Shown piece by piece: positions 42,500 through 51,661 of a stretch of DNA of 64,000 nucleotides (the stretch's first letter is position 1; each line of letters starts with the position of its first letter). Position numbers and translations under genes: made by a program. The DNA comes from an uncultured Spirochaetaceae bacterium (GTDB lineage Bacteria; Spirochaetota; Spirochaetia; Treponematales; Treponemataceae): NCBI GenBank assembly GCA_902789325.1, contig CADANN010000004.1, positions 62,001 to 126,000 of the forward strand. The letters run 5' to 3'. The notes beneath the pieces are model-generated. The model was not told where the DNA came from. It did not search any database and saw only the letters and a program-made list of their open reading frames with translations.

Positions 42500-43210
42500 A
42501 TGAACAGACCTTTTTCGCCAGTTCAAATCTGGAATAGCTTTCTGAAAATCATTCCGTATTTTGGTGTTACTTTTGGAGTTGTGTTTGGAACAATAATTCT
42601 GGGCACAGCTCTTGCAATTCTTTTGTTTATCCAGAAAAAAAGTGAAAAACGAATTTTGCGTGGGCTTGCCGAAGGCTACATTAATATAATCCGTTGTACC
42701 CCAAGTATTGTTCTTCTTTTTATTGTCTATTACGGAATCCCCAAAATTGCTCTCGGGCTTTTTGATGTAGATCTGAACTTTTCTTCAAAAATCATTTATG
42801 TAATTATTTCTCTTGCACTCATTTATTCTGCGACTCTTTCTGAAATTATTCGTTCTGCTTATCTTGCCTTGGGTAAGGCTCAGTACGAGGCGGCTCTTTC
42901 AATCGGGCTGACTCCACTTCAGGCGGTGTGTCGTATTATGATTCCTCAGGGGCTAGTAATTGCCTTGCCTAATCTTGGAAACTCTTTGATTTCTCTTTTT
43001 AAAGAGGGGAGCCTTGCTTTTACAATCGGATTGATTGATATGATGGGGGCGGGTAATCTTATTATTTCCAGAAACTATGGAGCTTATTCGCTTGAAACTT
43101 ATCTTGCGCTTGCGGTTATTTACTGGGTTCTTACACTTATTATAGAGCAGTTTTTTTTAAGACTCGAAAAGCATTATGGCCGGGGCAGGGAGGAAAATCA
43201 TGCAGCTTGA
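42500..43210 (+). CDS. Amino-acid ABC transporter permease 1
   Basis: A 236-residue HisM/GlnP-type permease with five membrane helices. The ATPase-contact EAA loop reads AQYEAALSIGLTPLQAVCRIMIPQGLVIALP, seen here as the AALSIGLTP-type core. It begins 15 bases after the binding-protein gene with AAGGAG. It overlaps the second permease by 11 bases. The two permeases likely form a heterodimer. Confidence 0.92.
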   Translation: MNRPFSPVQIWNSFLKIIPYFGVTFGVVFGTIILGTALAILLFIQKKSEKRILRGLAEGYINIIRCTPSIVLLFIVYYGIPKIALGLFDVDLNFSSKIIYVIISLALIYSATLSEIIRSAYLALGKAQYEAALSIGLTPLQAVCRIMIPQGLVIALPNLGNSLISLFKEGSLAFTIGLIDMMGAGNLIISRNYGAYSLETYLALAVIYWVLTLIIEQFFLRLEKHYGRGREENHAA

Positions 43211-43916
43211 TTTTTCATACCTCGTGCGAACCTTCTGGCTTTGTGTAAAAGCAATTCCAGTAACTCTTGAAATCACAATTGTGTCTCTGCTTCTTGCTGT
43301 GATTCCTGCTCTTGTAATTGCTTTGTGTCGTATTCATCATATTAAAGTTTTGGAACAGCTTGGCCGAGTTTTTGTTTCCTTTATTCGCGGCACTCCAATG
43401 GTGCTGCAGATTCTGATTGTTTACAGTATTATGCCAAGTCTTTTGAACTCCTTTGTTAAAAATACAGGACTTTCTATAAATGTATTTGAATTAAATCCGA
43501 TTATTTATGCTTTTGTTGTATTCGGCCTGAATTCTGCTGCAACGTTGAGCGAGGTTTTTCGTTCTGCAATTTCTGCTGTCCCACGTGGTCAAGTTGAAGC
43601 GTCTTTGTGTGCTGGTCTCACTCCATTCCAGACTTTCAGAAGAATTGTTTTGCCACAGGCTGCGGTTTCTGCTCTTCCAAATCTCTGCAGTATTACTGTT
43701 ATTTTAATCAAAAATACTTCGCTGGCATTTATGATGACAGTTCGCGAAATTACAGCAGTTGCAAAAATTGAAGCTGCCTATGGATATAATTACGTTGAAT
43801 CTTATATTGATATTTTTATCATTTATATATTTGTCTGTCTTGCAGTAGAATTGATATTTAAGAAAATAGAAAGACGAGTTGTGTTTGCGGGGGTGCGTCG
43901 TGCTAAAACTAACTAA
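43200..43916 (+). CDS. Amino-acid ABC transporter permease 2
   Basis: A 238-residue paralogue of the first permease. ATG 43200 ([15 protein letters not shown]) is preferred to the in-frame codon at 43176, because GGGAGG at 43188-43193 is correctly placed for it. The EAA loop is [25 protein letters not shown]. Five membrane helices. The end overlaps the ATPase gene by 17 bases. Confidence 0.9.
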   Translation: MQLDFSYLVRTFWLCVKAIPVTLEITIVSLLLAVIPALVIALCRIHHIKVLEQLGRVFVSFIRGTPMVLQILIVYSIMPSLLNSFVKNTGLSINVFELNPIIYAFVVFGLNSAATLSEVFRSAISAVPRGQVEASLCAGLTPFQTFRRIVLPQAAVSALPNLCSITVILIKNTSLAFMMTVREITAVAKIEAAYGYNYVESYIDIFIIYIFVCLAVELIFKKIERRVVFAGVRRAKTN

Positions 43917-44637
43917 CGTTCATAAGTCATTTGGAAAGGTAGAAGTTTTAAAAGGTATTTCGCTGAATGTAGAAAAAGGCTGTGTTACTGCAATCATTGG
44001 TCCTTCCGGTGCTGGAAAAACAACTCTTCTTCGCTGTATGAATTTTCTTGAAAAAGCTGATTCTGGTGAAATGGAATTTGATGATGCAAAACTAGACTTA
44101 AAGAAGGTCTCTAAAAAAACAGTTCTTTCAATCAGGCGAAAAACTGCCTTTGTCTTTCAGAATTATAATCTTTTCAGCAATAAAACAGCTCTTGAAAATG
44201 TAATGGAAGGTCTTGTAATTGCAAGAAAAATCCCAAAGCTACAGGCAAAAGATATTGCAATGAAGGCTCTGGAAAAAGTAGGGCTGAAGGACCGTGCAGA
44301 TTTTTATCCTGTAAGTCTTTCTGGTGGTCAGCAGCAAAGAGTTGGAATTGCCCGTGCCATTGCGGTAAATCCAGAAGTGATTTTATTTGATGAACCGACA
44401 TCAGCGCTGGACCCGGAACTTACCGGCGAAGTGCTTTCTGTAATCCGTACTCTTGCTGATGAAGGAACAACGATGGTAATAGTAACGCATGAAATGTCTT
44501 TTGCCCGAGAAATTGCAGATCATGTTGTATTTATGGAAGGTGGCGTCATAGTAGAAGAGGGGACTGCAAATCAGATATTTACGTCTCCAAAAGAGGAAAG
44601 AACGCGTAAATTTCTTGCATCTATAATAAAAAATTAA
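43900..44637 (+). CDS. Amino-acid ABC transporter ATP-binding protein
   Basis: About 245 residues from GTG 43900 ([12 protein letters not shown]), preferred over the TTG at 43879 because the family begins there and GGGGG lies just upstream. Walker A is [11 protein letters not shown], the signature [14 protein letters not shown], Walker [15 protein letters not shown], and the switch His lies in [10 protein letters not shown]. It powers the importer encoded upstream. A terminator follows at 44728. Confidence 0.95.
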   Translation: MLKLTNVHKSFGKVEVLKGISLNVEKGCVTAIIGPSGAGKTTLLRCMNFLEKADSGEMEFDDAKLDLKKVSKKTVLSIRRKTAFVFQNYNLFSNKTALENVMEGLVIARKIPKLQAKDIAMKALEKVGLKDRADFYPVSLSGGQQQRVGIARAIAVNPEVILFDEPTSALDPELTGEVLSVIRTLADEGTTMVIVTHEMSFAREIADHVVFMEGGVIVEEGTANQIFTSPKEERTRKFLASIIKN

Positions 44638-44727
44638 CTTTTTTCATTATTTTTGTAACCTGTATCCAGTCAGATGGTTATATTAGTGAACACCAAAGCG
44701 ATACAAGAAAAAAAATACCTCCATATT

Positions 44728-44770
44728 AAAGACTGCCGTTTTTCCTCCTTTCCCGGCAGTCTTTTTTTTT
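44728..44770 (+). terminator. Intrinsic terminator after the amino-acid ABC operon
   Basis: AAAGACTGCCG (44728-44738) pairs perfectly with CGGCAGTCTTT (44754-44764), then a T-run. Confidence 0.92.
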
Positions 44771-44774
44771 GAAT

Positions 44775-44803
44775 TTGTATAAACTCTTGAAATTTGGTAA
44801 AAT
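44775..44803 (+). promoter_or_regulatory. Promoter of the his-def-fmt cluster, leaderless
   Basis: TTGTAT (44775-44780) and TAAAAT (44798-44803) have a 17-bp spacer. The -10 box ends eight bases before ATG 44812 and no ribosome site is present. Confidence 0.6.
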
Positions 44804-44811
44804 CACACATT

Positions 44812-46107
44812 ATGGTAATAGCTTCAATTGATTTGAAAAACGGACATGTCGTTCAGCTTAAGAACGGCAAGGAACTGGTTTTGCAGCGCGATGACGCTGA
44901 TGCACTTATCAGCCAGTTTGATATGTATGGCGAGGTTGCTGTAATTGATCTTGATGCAGCCTTGGGAAATGTAGATGCAAAGGGTAATACTGTAAATACC
45001 CATCTTTTGAAATCGCTACTCCATCATGGAAATGTCCGCACCGGTGGAGGAATCCGTACCGTAAAACGCGCCCGTGAACTTATCAGTCTAGGCGCAGAAA
45101 AAGTTATTATCGGTTCAAGCGCATGGAAATCTAATCCACAGCCTGGTGAATCAGTTTTGAACGAAGACTTTTTGAACGAACTTGCTGCAGCAATCGGAAA
45201 AGACAGAATCATCATTTCTGTAGACGCAATAAACGGAAAGATTGCTGTAAAAGGCTGGACCGAAACTGTAGATATTCCTTTGATTGAAGGTGCAAAACAG
45301 GCAGAAAAGTTCTGTTCAGAACTTCTTTTCACTTGTGTTGAAAAAGAAGGCTGTATGCAGGGTACAAATATGGATTATGTTCGCGAGCTTCGCAGTGCAG
45401 TCCATTGCCGCGTAGTTGCTGCAGGCGGAATCTCAAGTGTTGAAGAAATCAAAGAGCTTGAAAAACTTCATTGTGATGTTCAGCTTGGAATGGCTCTTTA
45501 TACAAATAAGGTAAATCTAACAGATTCTTTTGTTGCCTGTCTTGATTTTGACAAGATGCCTTTGATTCCTGTAATTGCACAGAGTGTAAACGGAGATGTT
45601 CTTATGCAGGGCTATGCAAATGAGCAGGCTGTTCGTAAGAGCTTTGAATGCGGAAAGTTGACCTTCTGGAGCCGTTCAAGAAACGAGCTTTGGACAAAGG
45701 GTGAAACAAGCGGAAACTTTTTGCAGTTAGTTCGCATGCGTGCAGACTGCGACCGCGACTGTATTCTTGCAACTGTTCTTCCTGTTGGACCAAGTTGTCA
45801 TACAGGAAGCTGGACCTGCTTTACAACAGATCCTGGTGAAAAATCAAGCATGGGTCGCCTTTACAATATTATTGCTGATCGTTTTGCAAATCCTAAACCG
45901 GGAAGTTATACAGCAACTCTCGATGCAAAACGCGTTCGCGAAAAGGTAGAAGAAGAAGCAGAAGAATTGTGCGAGGCAGATGGCCGCGACGAAGTTATCT
46001 GGGAAGCCGCCGATCTTATATATTTTGTAAACGTACTTATGTACAAAGAAGGCGTAACCTGGAAAGACGTCTACGACGAGTTGGATCGTAGACACAAGGA
46101 GAAATAA
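44812..46107 (+). CDS. hisA/hisI/hisE: Trifunctional histidine biosynthesis fusion HisA-HisI-HisE
   Basis: About 431 residues. Residues 1-245 form a HisA (ProFAR isomerase) barrel: catalytic Asp of ASIDLKNGHVVQL, second Asp of IISVDAINGKIAVKGW, and the phosphate motifs VRTGGGIRT and VVAAGGISS. Residues about 250-345 are HisI (PR-AMP cyclohydrolase): LMQGYANEQAV, LTFWSRSRNELWTKGETSGN, DCDRDCI and GPSCHTG. Residues about 350-430 are HisE (PR-ATP pyrophosphatase): REKVEEEAEELCEA, ADLIYFVNVLM. HisI-HisE fusion is common, but with HisA in one chain it is unusual and would cover three consecutive steps. Start is ATG 44812. Four bases separate it from hisD. Confidence 0.9.
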   Translation: MVIASIDLKNGHVVQLKNGKELVLQRDDADALISQFDMYGEVAVIDLDAALGNVDAKGNTVNTHLLKSLLHHGNVRTGGGIRTVKRARELISLGAEKVIIGSSAWKSNPQPGESVLNEDFLNELAAAIGKDRIIISVDAINGKIAVKGWTETVDIPLIEGAKQAEKFCSELLFTCVEKEGCMQGTNMDYVRELRSAVHCRVVAAGGISSVEEIKELEKLHCDVQLGMALYTNKVNLTDSFVACLDFDKMPLIPVIAQSVNGDVLMQGYANEQAVRKSFECGKLTFWSRSRNELWTKGETSGNFLQLVRMRADCDRDCILATVLPVGPSCHTGSWTCFTTDPGEKSSMGRLYNIIADRFANPKPGSYTATLDAKRVREKVEEEAEELCEADGRDEVIWEAADLIYFVNVLMYKEGVTWKDVYDELDRRHKEK

Positions 46108-46110
46108 GCA

Positions 46111-47478
46111 ATGATTAATATACAGAAATATGCCGACGTAGAGCTCGACTTTTTTAAGGGCCGCGCTTTCGGCGAATCAAACGAAGTTGTAACTTCTGTA
46201 CTCGAAGAAGTGCAGAAGCGCGGCGATGCTGCTCTTCGTTTATATGGACAGAAATTTGATGTTGCAGTGCCTGCACAGTTTGAAGTTCCACAGGAAGAAC
46301 TTAAGGCTGCTGCTGAAAAACTTAAGATAGAAAAGCGTGATGTTTACGACGCAATCGTTTATTCACATGACCTTGCCCTCCGCTTTGCTAAACTTCAGAA
46401 AAAATCATTTAAGGATTTCGAAGAAGAACTTGAGCCAGGTCTTTTTACTGGTCAGAAAACAATTCCTGTAGATACTGCAGGCTGCTATGTTCCAGCCGGC
46501 CGTTTCCCTCTGGTTTCTACAGTAATCATGACTGTTACTCCGGCAGTTGCAGCAGGTGTTCCAAATGTAATTATGTGTACACCTCCTCGTGTTCACCCGG
46601 ATGATAAAGTAAAAGCTGGAAAATCTGGAAGTGGAATCCCTGGAAAAGCATTCGTTGGTGGAAAACCTTATGCAGACGAAGGAATTATGGCCGCTGCTTA
46701 TATCTGTGGTGTAAATCACCTTTATGCAGTAGGCGGTTCTCAGGCAATCGGAGCTATGGCTTATGGTACAGAAAGTGTACCTAAGGTAGACGTAATTGTT
46801 GGTCCTGGAAATAAATTCGTAGCCTCTGCAAAGAAAGCTGTTTACGGCGTTGTAGGAATTGATATGATTGCAGGTCCTACAGAGGTTATGATTATTGCAG
46901 ATAAATCTGCTAATCCTGACTGGGTTGCCGCAGATCTTCTTGCTCAGGCAGAACACGATGTTGTTGCCCAGCCGGTTCTTGTAACTGATGATATGGATTT
47001 TGCTTCAAAGGTAAGCGAGGCTATCGAAAATCAGCTTGAAACTCTTACAACAAAGGCTGTTGCTCGCCAGAGTATTGATACTTATGGTAAAATTATCATT
47101 GTAGAAAAACTTGAAAACGCAATTGAAATTGCAAATAAAAAGGCTCCAGAACACCTTGAGCTTGCAATGGAAGAAGGAACTTTGCGCAATAAAATTGAAA
47201 AGGCTGTACACAACTATGGTTCACTCTTTATCGGTCACTATTCAGCAGAAGTTCTTGGTGATTATGCCGGTGGATTGAACCACACACTTCCAACTTCAGG
47301 AGCAGCTCACTACACAGGTGGTTTAAGCGTAAGAATGTTCCTTAAGACTGTTACTACTTTGCGTGCAGAAAAGGGAAAGCCTGGAACCTTAAAATCAACT
47401 GCCGCTGCAGGTTATCTTGGAGATTCAGAAGGTCTCGCAGGTCACGCACGTGCAGCCCGCATAAGAGGTGAAAAATGA
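46111..47478 (+). CDS. hisD: Histidinol dehydrogenase
   Basis: A 455-residue enzyme that oxidises histidinol to histidine with NAD and zinc. Conserved stretches are YVPAGRFPLVSTVIM, VGGSQAIGAMAYGT, GPGNKFVASAKK, the active-site Glu-His pair in KKAPEHLEL, and GGLNHTLPTSG. An extra segment of about 25 residues (HPDDKVKAGKSGSGIPGKAF region) sits after the CTPP motif. AGGAG precedes the ATG, and the end overlaps def by four bases (ATGA). Confidence 0.95.
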   Translation: MINIQKYADVELDFFKGRAFGESNEVVTSVLEEVQKRGDAALRLYGQKFDVAVPAQFEVPQEELKAAAEKLKIEKRDVYDAIVYSHDLALRFAKLQKKSFKDFEEELEPGLFTGQKTIPVDTAGCYVPAGRFPLVSTVIMTVTPAVAAGVPNVIMCTPPRVHPDDKVKAGKSGSGIPGKAFVGGKPYADEGIMAAAYICGVNHLYAVGGSQAIGAMAYGTESVPKVDVIVGPGNKFVASAKKAVYGVVGIDMIAGPTEVMIIADKSANPDWVAADLLAQAEHDVVAQPVLVTDDMDFASKVSEAIENQLETLTTKAVARQSIDTYGKIIIVEKLENAIEIANKKAPEHLELAMEEGTLRNKIEKAVHNYGSLFIGHYSAEVLGDYAGGLNHTLPTSGAAHYTGGLSVRMFLKTVTTLRAEKGKPGTLKSTAAAGYLGDSEGLAGHARAARIRGEK

Positions 47479-48050
47479 TTCTTGATATAACAAAGCTTGG
47501 TGAAGAAGTTCTTCGTAAAAAGGCAGAACCAGTTGCTGAAGTAAACGACGAAATCAGAAAACTCGCTGATGATATGCTTGAAACAATGATAGATGCAGAC
47601 GGAGTTGGTCTTGCAGCACCACAGGTTGGCTTAAGCCTGCGTATGTTTGTTGCCATGGCTGATGATGATGTAAAACGTGTATTTATCAATCCTCAGATTA
47701 TCAAAACATCAGAAGAAGTCGGCGACTATGAAGAGGGCTGTTTGAGTATTCCTCAGGTTTATGAATCAATTACCCGTCCTGTTCGCGTAACAGTTCAGGC
47801 ACTTAATGAAAAAGGTCGTCCTTTTACTCTTGAAGCAGATGGACTTCTTGCCCGAATCATTCAGCATGAATACGACCATCTTGATGGTATTTTGTATATA
47901 GACCGAGGAGACAAAGCATTTGCAGAAAAAACTGAAGCTCAGTTTAAAAAGCGTGCAGAGCGCGCTGCAGAAAAAGCCCGCGAAAAAGAAGCAAAGGCTC
48001 GCAAAATTGCAGCTAAACTTGCTGCCAAGGAAGCTAAAAAAGCAAAATGA
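47475..48050 (+). CDS. def: Peptide deformylase
   Basis: A 191-residue metalloenzyme that removes the formyl group from nascent proteins. All three motifs are present: GVGLAAPQVG, EGCLSIPQ and the metal-binding HEYDHLDG. The C-terminal 30 residues are a Lys/Ala/Glu-rich helical tail, longer than usual. It overlaps hisD upstream and fmt downstream by four bases each, so the three are translationally coupled. Pairing with fmt is functionally logical. Confidence 0.97.
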   Translation: MILDITKLGEEVLRKKAEPVAEVNDEIRKLADDMLETMIDADGVGLAAPQVGLSLRMFVAMADDDVKRVFINPQIIKTSEEVGDYEEGCLSIPQVYESITRPVRVTVQALNEKGRPFTLEADGLLARIIQHEYDHLDGILYIDRGDKAFAEKTEAQFKKRAERAAEKAREKEAKARKIAAKLAAKEAKKAK

Positions 48051-49009
48051 TTAAGATTTTGTATGCAGGAAGCCCTGAAGCGGCTAGAATCACATTAGAA
48101 AAACTCTTTGATTCACAAACAACTTGTGGTTTTGAAATTGTGGGAGTTCTGAGCAATCCGCCATCTGCAAAAGGACGACATAAGGATTTAATTCCAACTC
48201 CTGTAGCTGCATTTGCCAACGAAAAAGGTATTCCTGTTTTTACTCCTGAACATTTGGATTCTGCTGCAAGAGATCAGATTCGTCCTCTTGAAGCAGATCT
48301 TCTTGTTTGTTTTGCCTACGGCCATATTTTTGGTCCTAAATTCTTAGAATTATTTCCGCTTGGCGGAATCAATCTTCATCCATCTCTTCTTCCAAAATAC
48401 AGAGGATGTACTCCAGTTCCTGCTGCTATCTTGAATCGTGATAGTCAGACTGCTGTTACAATTCAGACTCTTGGACTTAAAATGGATGAAGGTGATATTC
48501 TTGCCCAGACTGTTGTAGAACTCAAGGGTACAGAAACTGGTGAATCACTTTTGAATTACAGTGCGGAAGAGGGAGCTCGGCTTATTACGGGGCTTCTTTC
48601 AGAAACTTCAAAAAATGGAAATCTTCCTGCTGGTAAAGCACAGTCTGGAGAAGCTTCTTATACCGGAATAATCACAAAAGAAGACGGTAAAATCAACTGG
48701 AACGAAAGTGCTGCTGTAACTGAAGCCAAAATCCGTGCATATTATCCTGATCCTGGATGCTGGTGTATTGAAAATGGAACTACACTTCGTATTCTGGAAG
48801 CCCGTCTCTTTACTGGTAATTGCGAAGCTGATTTCGAAAGCGCTGCTTTTGGTACGGTCTTGGCATTTTCAAAAAGTGACGGTATTCTTATAAAAACAGG
48901 CGATGGAATTCTTGCTGTCCGAAAACTTCAGAGGCAGGGAAAGAACGCCATGGATTACAAGAGTTTTATGAATGGTGCCAGAAACTTCATTGGTACAGTA
49001 TTGGAATAA
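48047..49009 (+). CDS. fmt: Methionyl-tRNA formyltransferase
   Basis: 320 residues, full length. The formyl-transfer domain has LHPSLLPKYRGCTPV, a catalytic His and Asn set, GLKMDEGDIL, and FAYGHIFGP; the C-terminal tRNA-binding domain includes NGTTLRILEARLF. It formylates initiator Met-tRNA using 10-formyl-THF. Coupled to def by ATGA overlap. 18 bases before the PASTA gene. Confidence 0.96.
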   Translation: MIKILYAGSPEAARITLEKLFDSQTTCGFEIVGVLSNPPSAKGRHKDLIPTPVAAFANEKGIPVFTPEHLDSAARDQIRPLEADLLVCFAYGHIFGPKFLELFPLGGINLHPSLLPKYRGCTPVPAAILNRDSQTAVTIQTLGLKMDEGDILAQTVVELKGTETGESLLNYSAEEGARLITGLLSETSKNGNLPAGKAQSGEASYTGIITKEDGKINWNESAAVTEAKIRAYYPDPGCWCIENGTTLRILEARLFTGNCEADFESAAFGTVLAFSKSDGILIKTGDGILAVRKLQRQGKNAMDYKSFMNGARNFIGTVLE

Positions 49010-49027
49010 ATATATATAGAGGAAATT

Positions 49028-50128
49028 ATGAGCGAAAACGAAAACGAGACTGAAAACTCTACAAACGAAATCTCTGAAAATAAATCATTAAAAAAGAAGT
49101 TTTCTTTTAAGAATATTAAGCGTCCTCATATGAAGGTAAGCTTTTCTGAATCTTATGATAAATTCCAGACAAGTATTCCAGCCTTTTTAGGAATCTGCCT
49201 TTGTGCATTTGCACTTATGTGTTTTGCAGCATTCGCCATTTTCTTTGTTAATGTAAAAGGGCCGGAAAAGGTTCTTGTTCCGAATGTTGTTGGAAAGAAT
49301 CTTGAAGATGCACTTTTGGAAATGCAGGTAAAAGAGTTGTATCCAAAAATCAGCCTGCGTTATTCTGATGTTCCTGGTGATGAAGGTACTATTCTTGATC
49401 AGTCTCCAGATACCGGTGCCATTGTAAAAGGTTATAGCCGCGTTTCTCTGGTTGTAAGCCGCGGTGTTATTGTAGATAAAATTGATGAATATACAGGCAT
49501 GAATATTGAAGATCTTCGAATGAAGCTTCAGACTTTATTTGCTGGTCAGACAAAGCCTCTTATCGTGCTTGCAGAGCCAGAGTATAAACCTGATGTTTCT
49601 GACGCTGGAACAATTCTTGAACAGGATCCACCTGCTGGAACTCATATTTCTGAACCTGTTACAGTACAGCTTGTTGTAAGCCGTGGACCAAACTTTGAAA
49701 ATACAAAGGCTCCATATCTTATTGGACAGAGTGTAAATGACCTGCTTCAGATTATTACCCGCAGTAAACTTGTATTTGATATAACTTCACATAAAGCTTC
49801 TGCAGATGAAAAGGCTGGAACTGTCGTAGATCAGCAGGCCTTTGACAGTGAGTATGTACCTAACTATACCCGCGTTACACTTGAGATGGCAATGCCGGAT
49901 GGTGAATATAATGATAACATATATGGAATTTTTGAGGAAAAAGTTGTTGATTACCCTTATCCAGTTCCAATGAAGATAGAAGCATATCCACCAGAAGGAA
50001 ATTCTTATACTTTGCTTAGTTTTAATCATCCGGGTGGAAACGTAACGGTTCCTTATGCTGTACCTGCAGGAACAACACTGGAATTTTCTGTTGTAAATAA
50101 AGTAGTGTCTCGCCGCACTGTTAACTAA
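49028..50128 (+). CDS. PASTA-domain membrane protein without kinase domain
   Basis: 366 residues: a charged cytoplasmic N-terminus of about 50 residues, one membrane helix (about 54-76; LGICLCAFALMCFAAFAIFF), and three PASTA repeats outside (about 82-148, 149-220, 221-290), each opening with a VPNVVG- or APYLIG-like strand and closing LVVSRG. A final beta-rich segment follows. PASTA domains bind muropeptides and usually belong to Ser/Thr kinases or PBPs; neither is fused here. GGAAA precedes the ATG. Probably links peptidoglycan state to the inside, but a partner is not visible. Confidence 0.88.
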   Translation: MSENENETENSTNEISENKSLKKKFSFKNIKRPHMKVSFSESYDKFQTSIPAFLGICLCAFALMCFAAFAIFFVNVKGPEKVLVPNVVGKNLEDALLEMQVKELYPKISLRYSDVPGDEGTILDQSPDTGAIVKGYSRVSLVVSRGVIVDKIDEYTGMNIEDLRMKLQTLFAGQTKPLIVLAEPEYKPDVSDAGTILEQDPPAGTHISEPVTVQLVVSRGPNFENTKAPYLIGQSVNDLLQIITRSKLVFDITSHKASADEKAGTVVDQQAFDSEYVPNYTRVTLEMAMPDGEYNDNIYGIFEEKVVDYPYPVPMKIEAYPPEGNSYTLLSFNHPGGNVTVPYAVPAGTTLEFSVVNKVVSRRTVN

Positions 50129-50154
50129 CGTTAGTTAATTAAAAGGAATTAAAA

Positions 50155-51660
50155 ATGAATCAGCCGCTGGTATGCATGACGCTTACAGGTAAAACTCTTG
50201 ATGAGAACCTTAAGCTCGTAAAAAAATACGAAAAGTATATTGATATTGTGGAACTGCGTGTGGATCATCTTGATGAAGATGAACAGCTTTATGCCCGCCG
50301 TTTTCCGGCAATGATTTACCAGCCTTGTATTCTTACAATCAGAAGAGATATAGATGGCGGACTGTTCACCGGTGGAGAGTTTGCCCGAACAAATCTTTAC
50401 GCCCGTGCCCTTGCTTTTGCAAATCCGGATAAATCAAAAAACTTTGCCTTTGTAGATTTTGAAGATGATTTTCATATTCCAAGCATTCAGGATGCGGCAA
50501 TGGCTTTTGGTGTAAAAATTATCAGAAGCTATCATAATATGAAAGACCCGGTAACTAATATTCGCGAGCGCTGCGATATAATGCGTAAAACCGGTTATGA
50601 AATACCAAAGATTGCATTTATGCCTCATTCTCTTTCTGATGTTTTGAATCTCATAAAAGAGGGTGAGCGTATGACCCAGTATGAGCACATCCTTTGTGCA
50701 ATGGGCCCTCTTGGTTTTCCTTCTCGTATCCTTGCAAGTTATACAAATTCTTTTCTGACTTATGTTTCACCACAGGAAGTTCTTGAAAATACAAAAGCTA
50801 TAGGCCATATTGATCCTGTAACAATAAATGATGTATATCACTTTCATTCTATTAATCAGGATACAAGCCTTTATGGTATTACCGGCTGGCCGCTTGTAAA
50901 AACTTCGAGTCCTGAAATTCATAATAAAGGTTATGCAGCTAAAGGAATGAATGCGGTTTATATTCCGTATCGTTCACCGCTTATTGCAGATACTCTTTCG
51001 TTTTGTGAAGGAATTGGAGTAAAGGGACTTTCTGTAACAATTCCTCATAAGGAATCTGTTTTGTACTATCTGCATGAGCAGTCACCGGAAGTTGTCCAGA
51101 TTGGTGCTTGTAATACAATTGTTCGCAAAAATAATAAATGGCTCGGTTATAATACAGATGCACCTGGCTTCCGTCGTGCACTTGAGGAGTTCCTCGGACC
51201 TGTAAAAATCAAACATAAAAAAGTTGCTGTTATTGGAGCCGGTGGTGCGGCAAAGGCAATCGTGTATGTACTCAAACAGATGGGTGCTCGAGTATGCATT
51301 TTTAACCGCACTGTAGAAACTGCGGCTCAGCTTGCAGATAAGTACGGATTTAATTACTGTCAGCTGGATGCACATTGTGCCGCAAAACTTGATGAATATT
51401 CTACACTTATTGTTCAGACTACTTCTGTAGGAATGAATGCAGAAGGACCTTCGAACAGCGATAATGATCCGATTTATTTTTATGATTTCCGTGGTAATGA
51501 GCTGCTGTTTGATATCGTTTATGAGCCTGCAATAACACCTGTTATGAAGAGAGCTTCTATAGCAGGTTGTCGTGTTTGCAATGGATATAAAATGCTTGAA
51601 TATCAGGGCTATGAACAGTTTAAACTGTTCACTGGCCAGGAATATGAAAAAGGAGAATAA
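50155..51660 (+). CDS. aroDE: Bifunctional 3-dehydroquinate dehydratase / shikimate dehydrogenase
   Basis: 501 residues. Residues 1-220 are a type I dehydroquinase: ELRVDHLD, catalytic His in IIRSYHNMK, and Schiff-base Lys in IPKIAFMPHS. Residues 235-500 are AroE: YGITGWPLVKTSSPEIHNKG, the catalytic Lys in SVTIPHKESV, NTDAPGF, NADP-binding VIGAGGAAKAIVY, and a C-terminal GYKMLEYQGYEQF. This fusion does steps three and four of the shikimate pathway and occurs in plants and some bacteria. AAGGAA precedes the ATG. The stop is one base before rpiA. Confidence 0.94.
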   Translation: MNQPLVCMTLTGKTLDENLKLVKKYEKYIDIVELRVDHLDEDEQLYARRFPAMIYQPCILTIRRDIDGGLFTGGEFARTNLYARALAFANPDKSKNFAFVDFEDDFHIPSIQDAAMAFGVKIIRSYHNMKDPVTNIRERCDIMRKTGYEIPKIAFMPHSLSDVLNLIKEGERMTQYEHILCAMGPLGFPSRILASYTNSFLTYVSPQEVLENTKAIGHIDPVTINDVYHFHSINQDTSLYGITGWPLVKTSSPEIHNKGYAAKGMNAVYIPYRSPLIADTLSFCEGIGVKGLSVTIPHKESVLYYLHEQSPEVVQIGACNTIVRKNNKWLGYNTDAPGFRRALEEFLGPVKIKHKKVAVIGAGGAAKAIVYVLKQMGARVCIFNRTVETAAQLADKYGFNYCQLDAHCAAKLDEYSTLIVQTTSVGMNAEGPSNSDNDPIYFYDFRGNELLFDIVYEPAITPVMKRASIAGCRVCNGYKMLEYQGYEQFKLFTGQEYEKGE

Positions 51661-51661
51661 A

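Noticed and set aside
44638..44811. Riboswitch or small RNA in the gap before hisA
   Set aside because: Only a terminator and a promoter are recognisable; the rest shows no aptamer-like structure.
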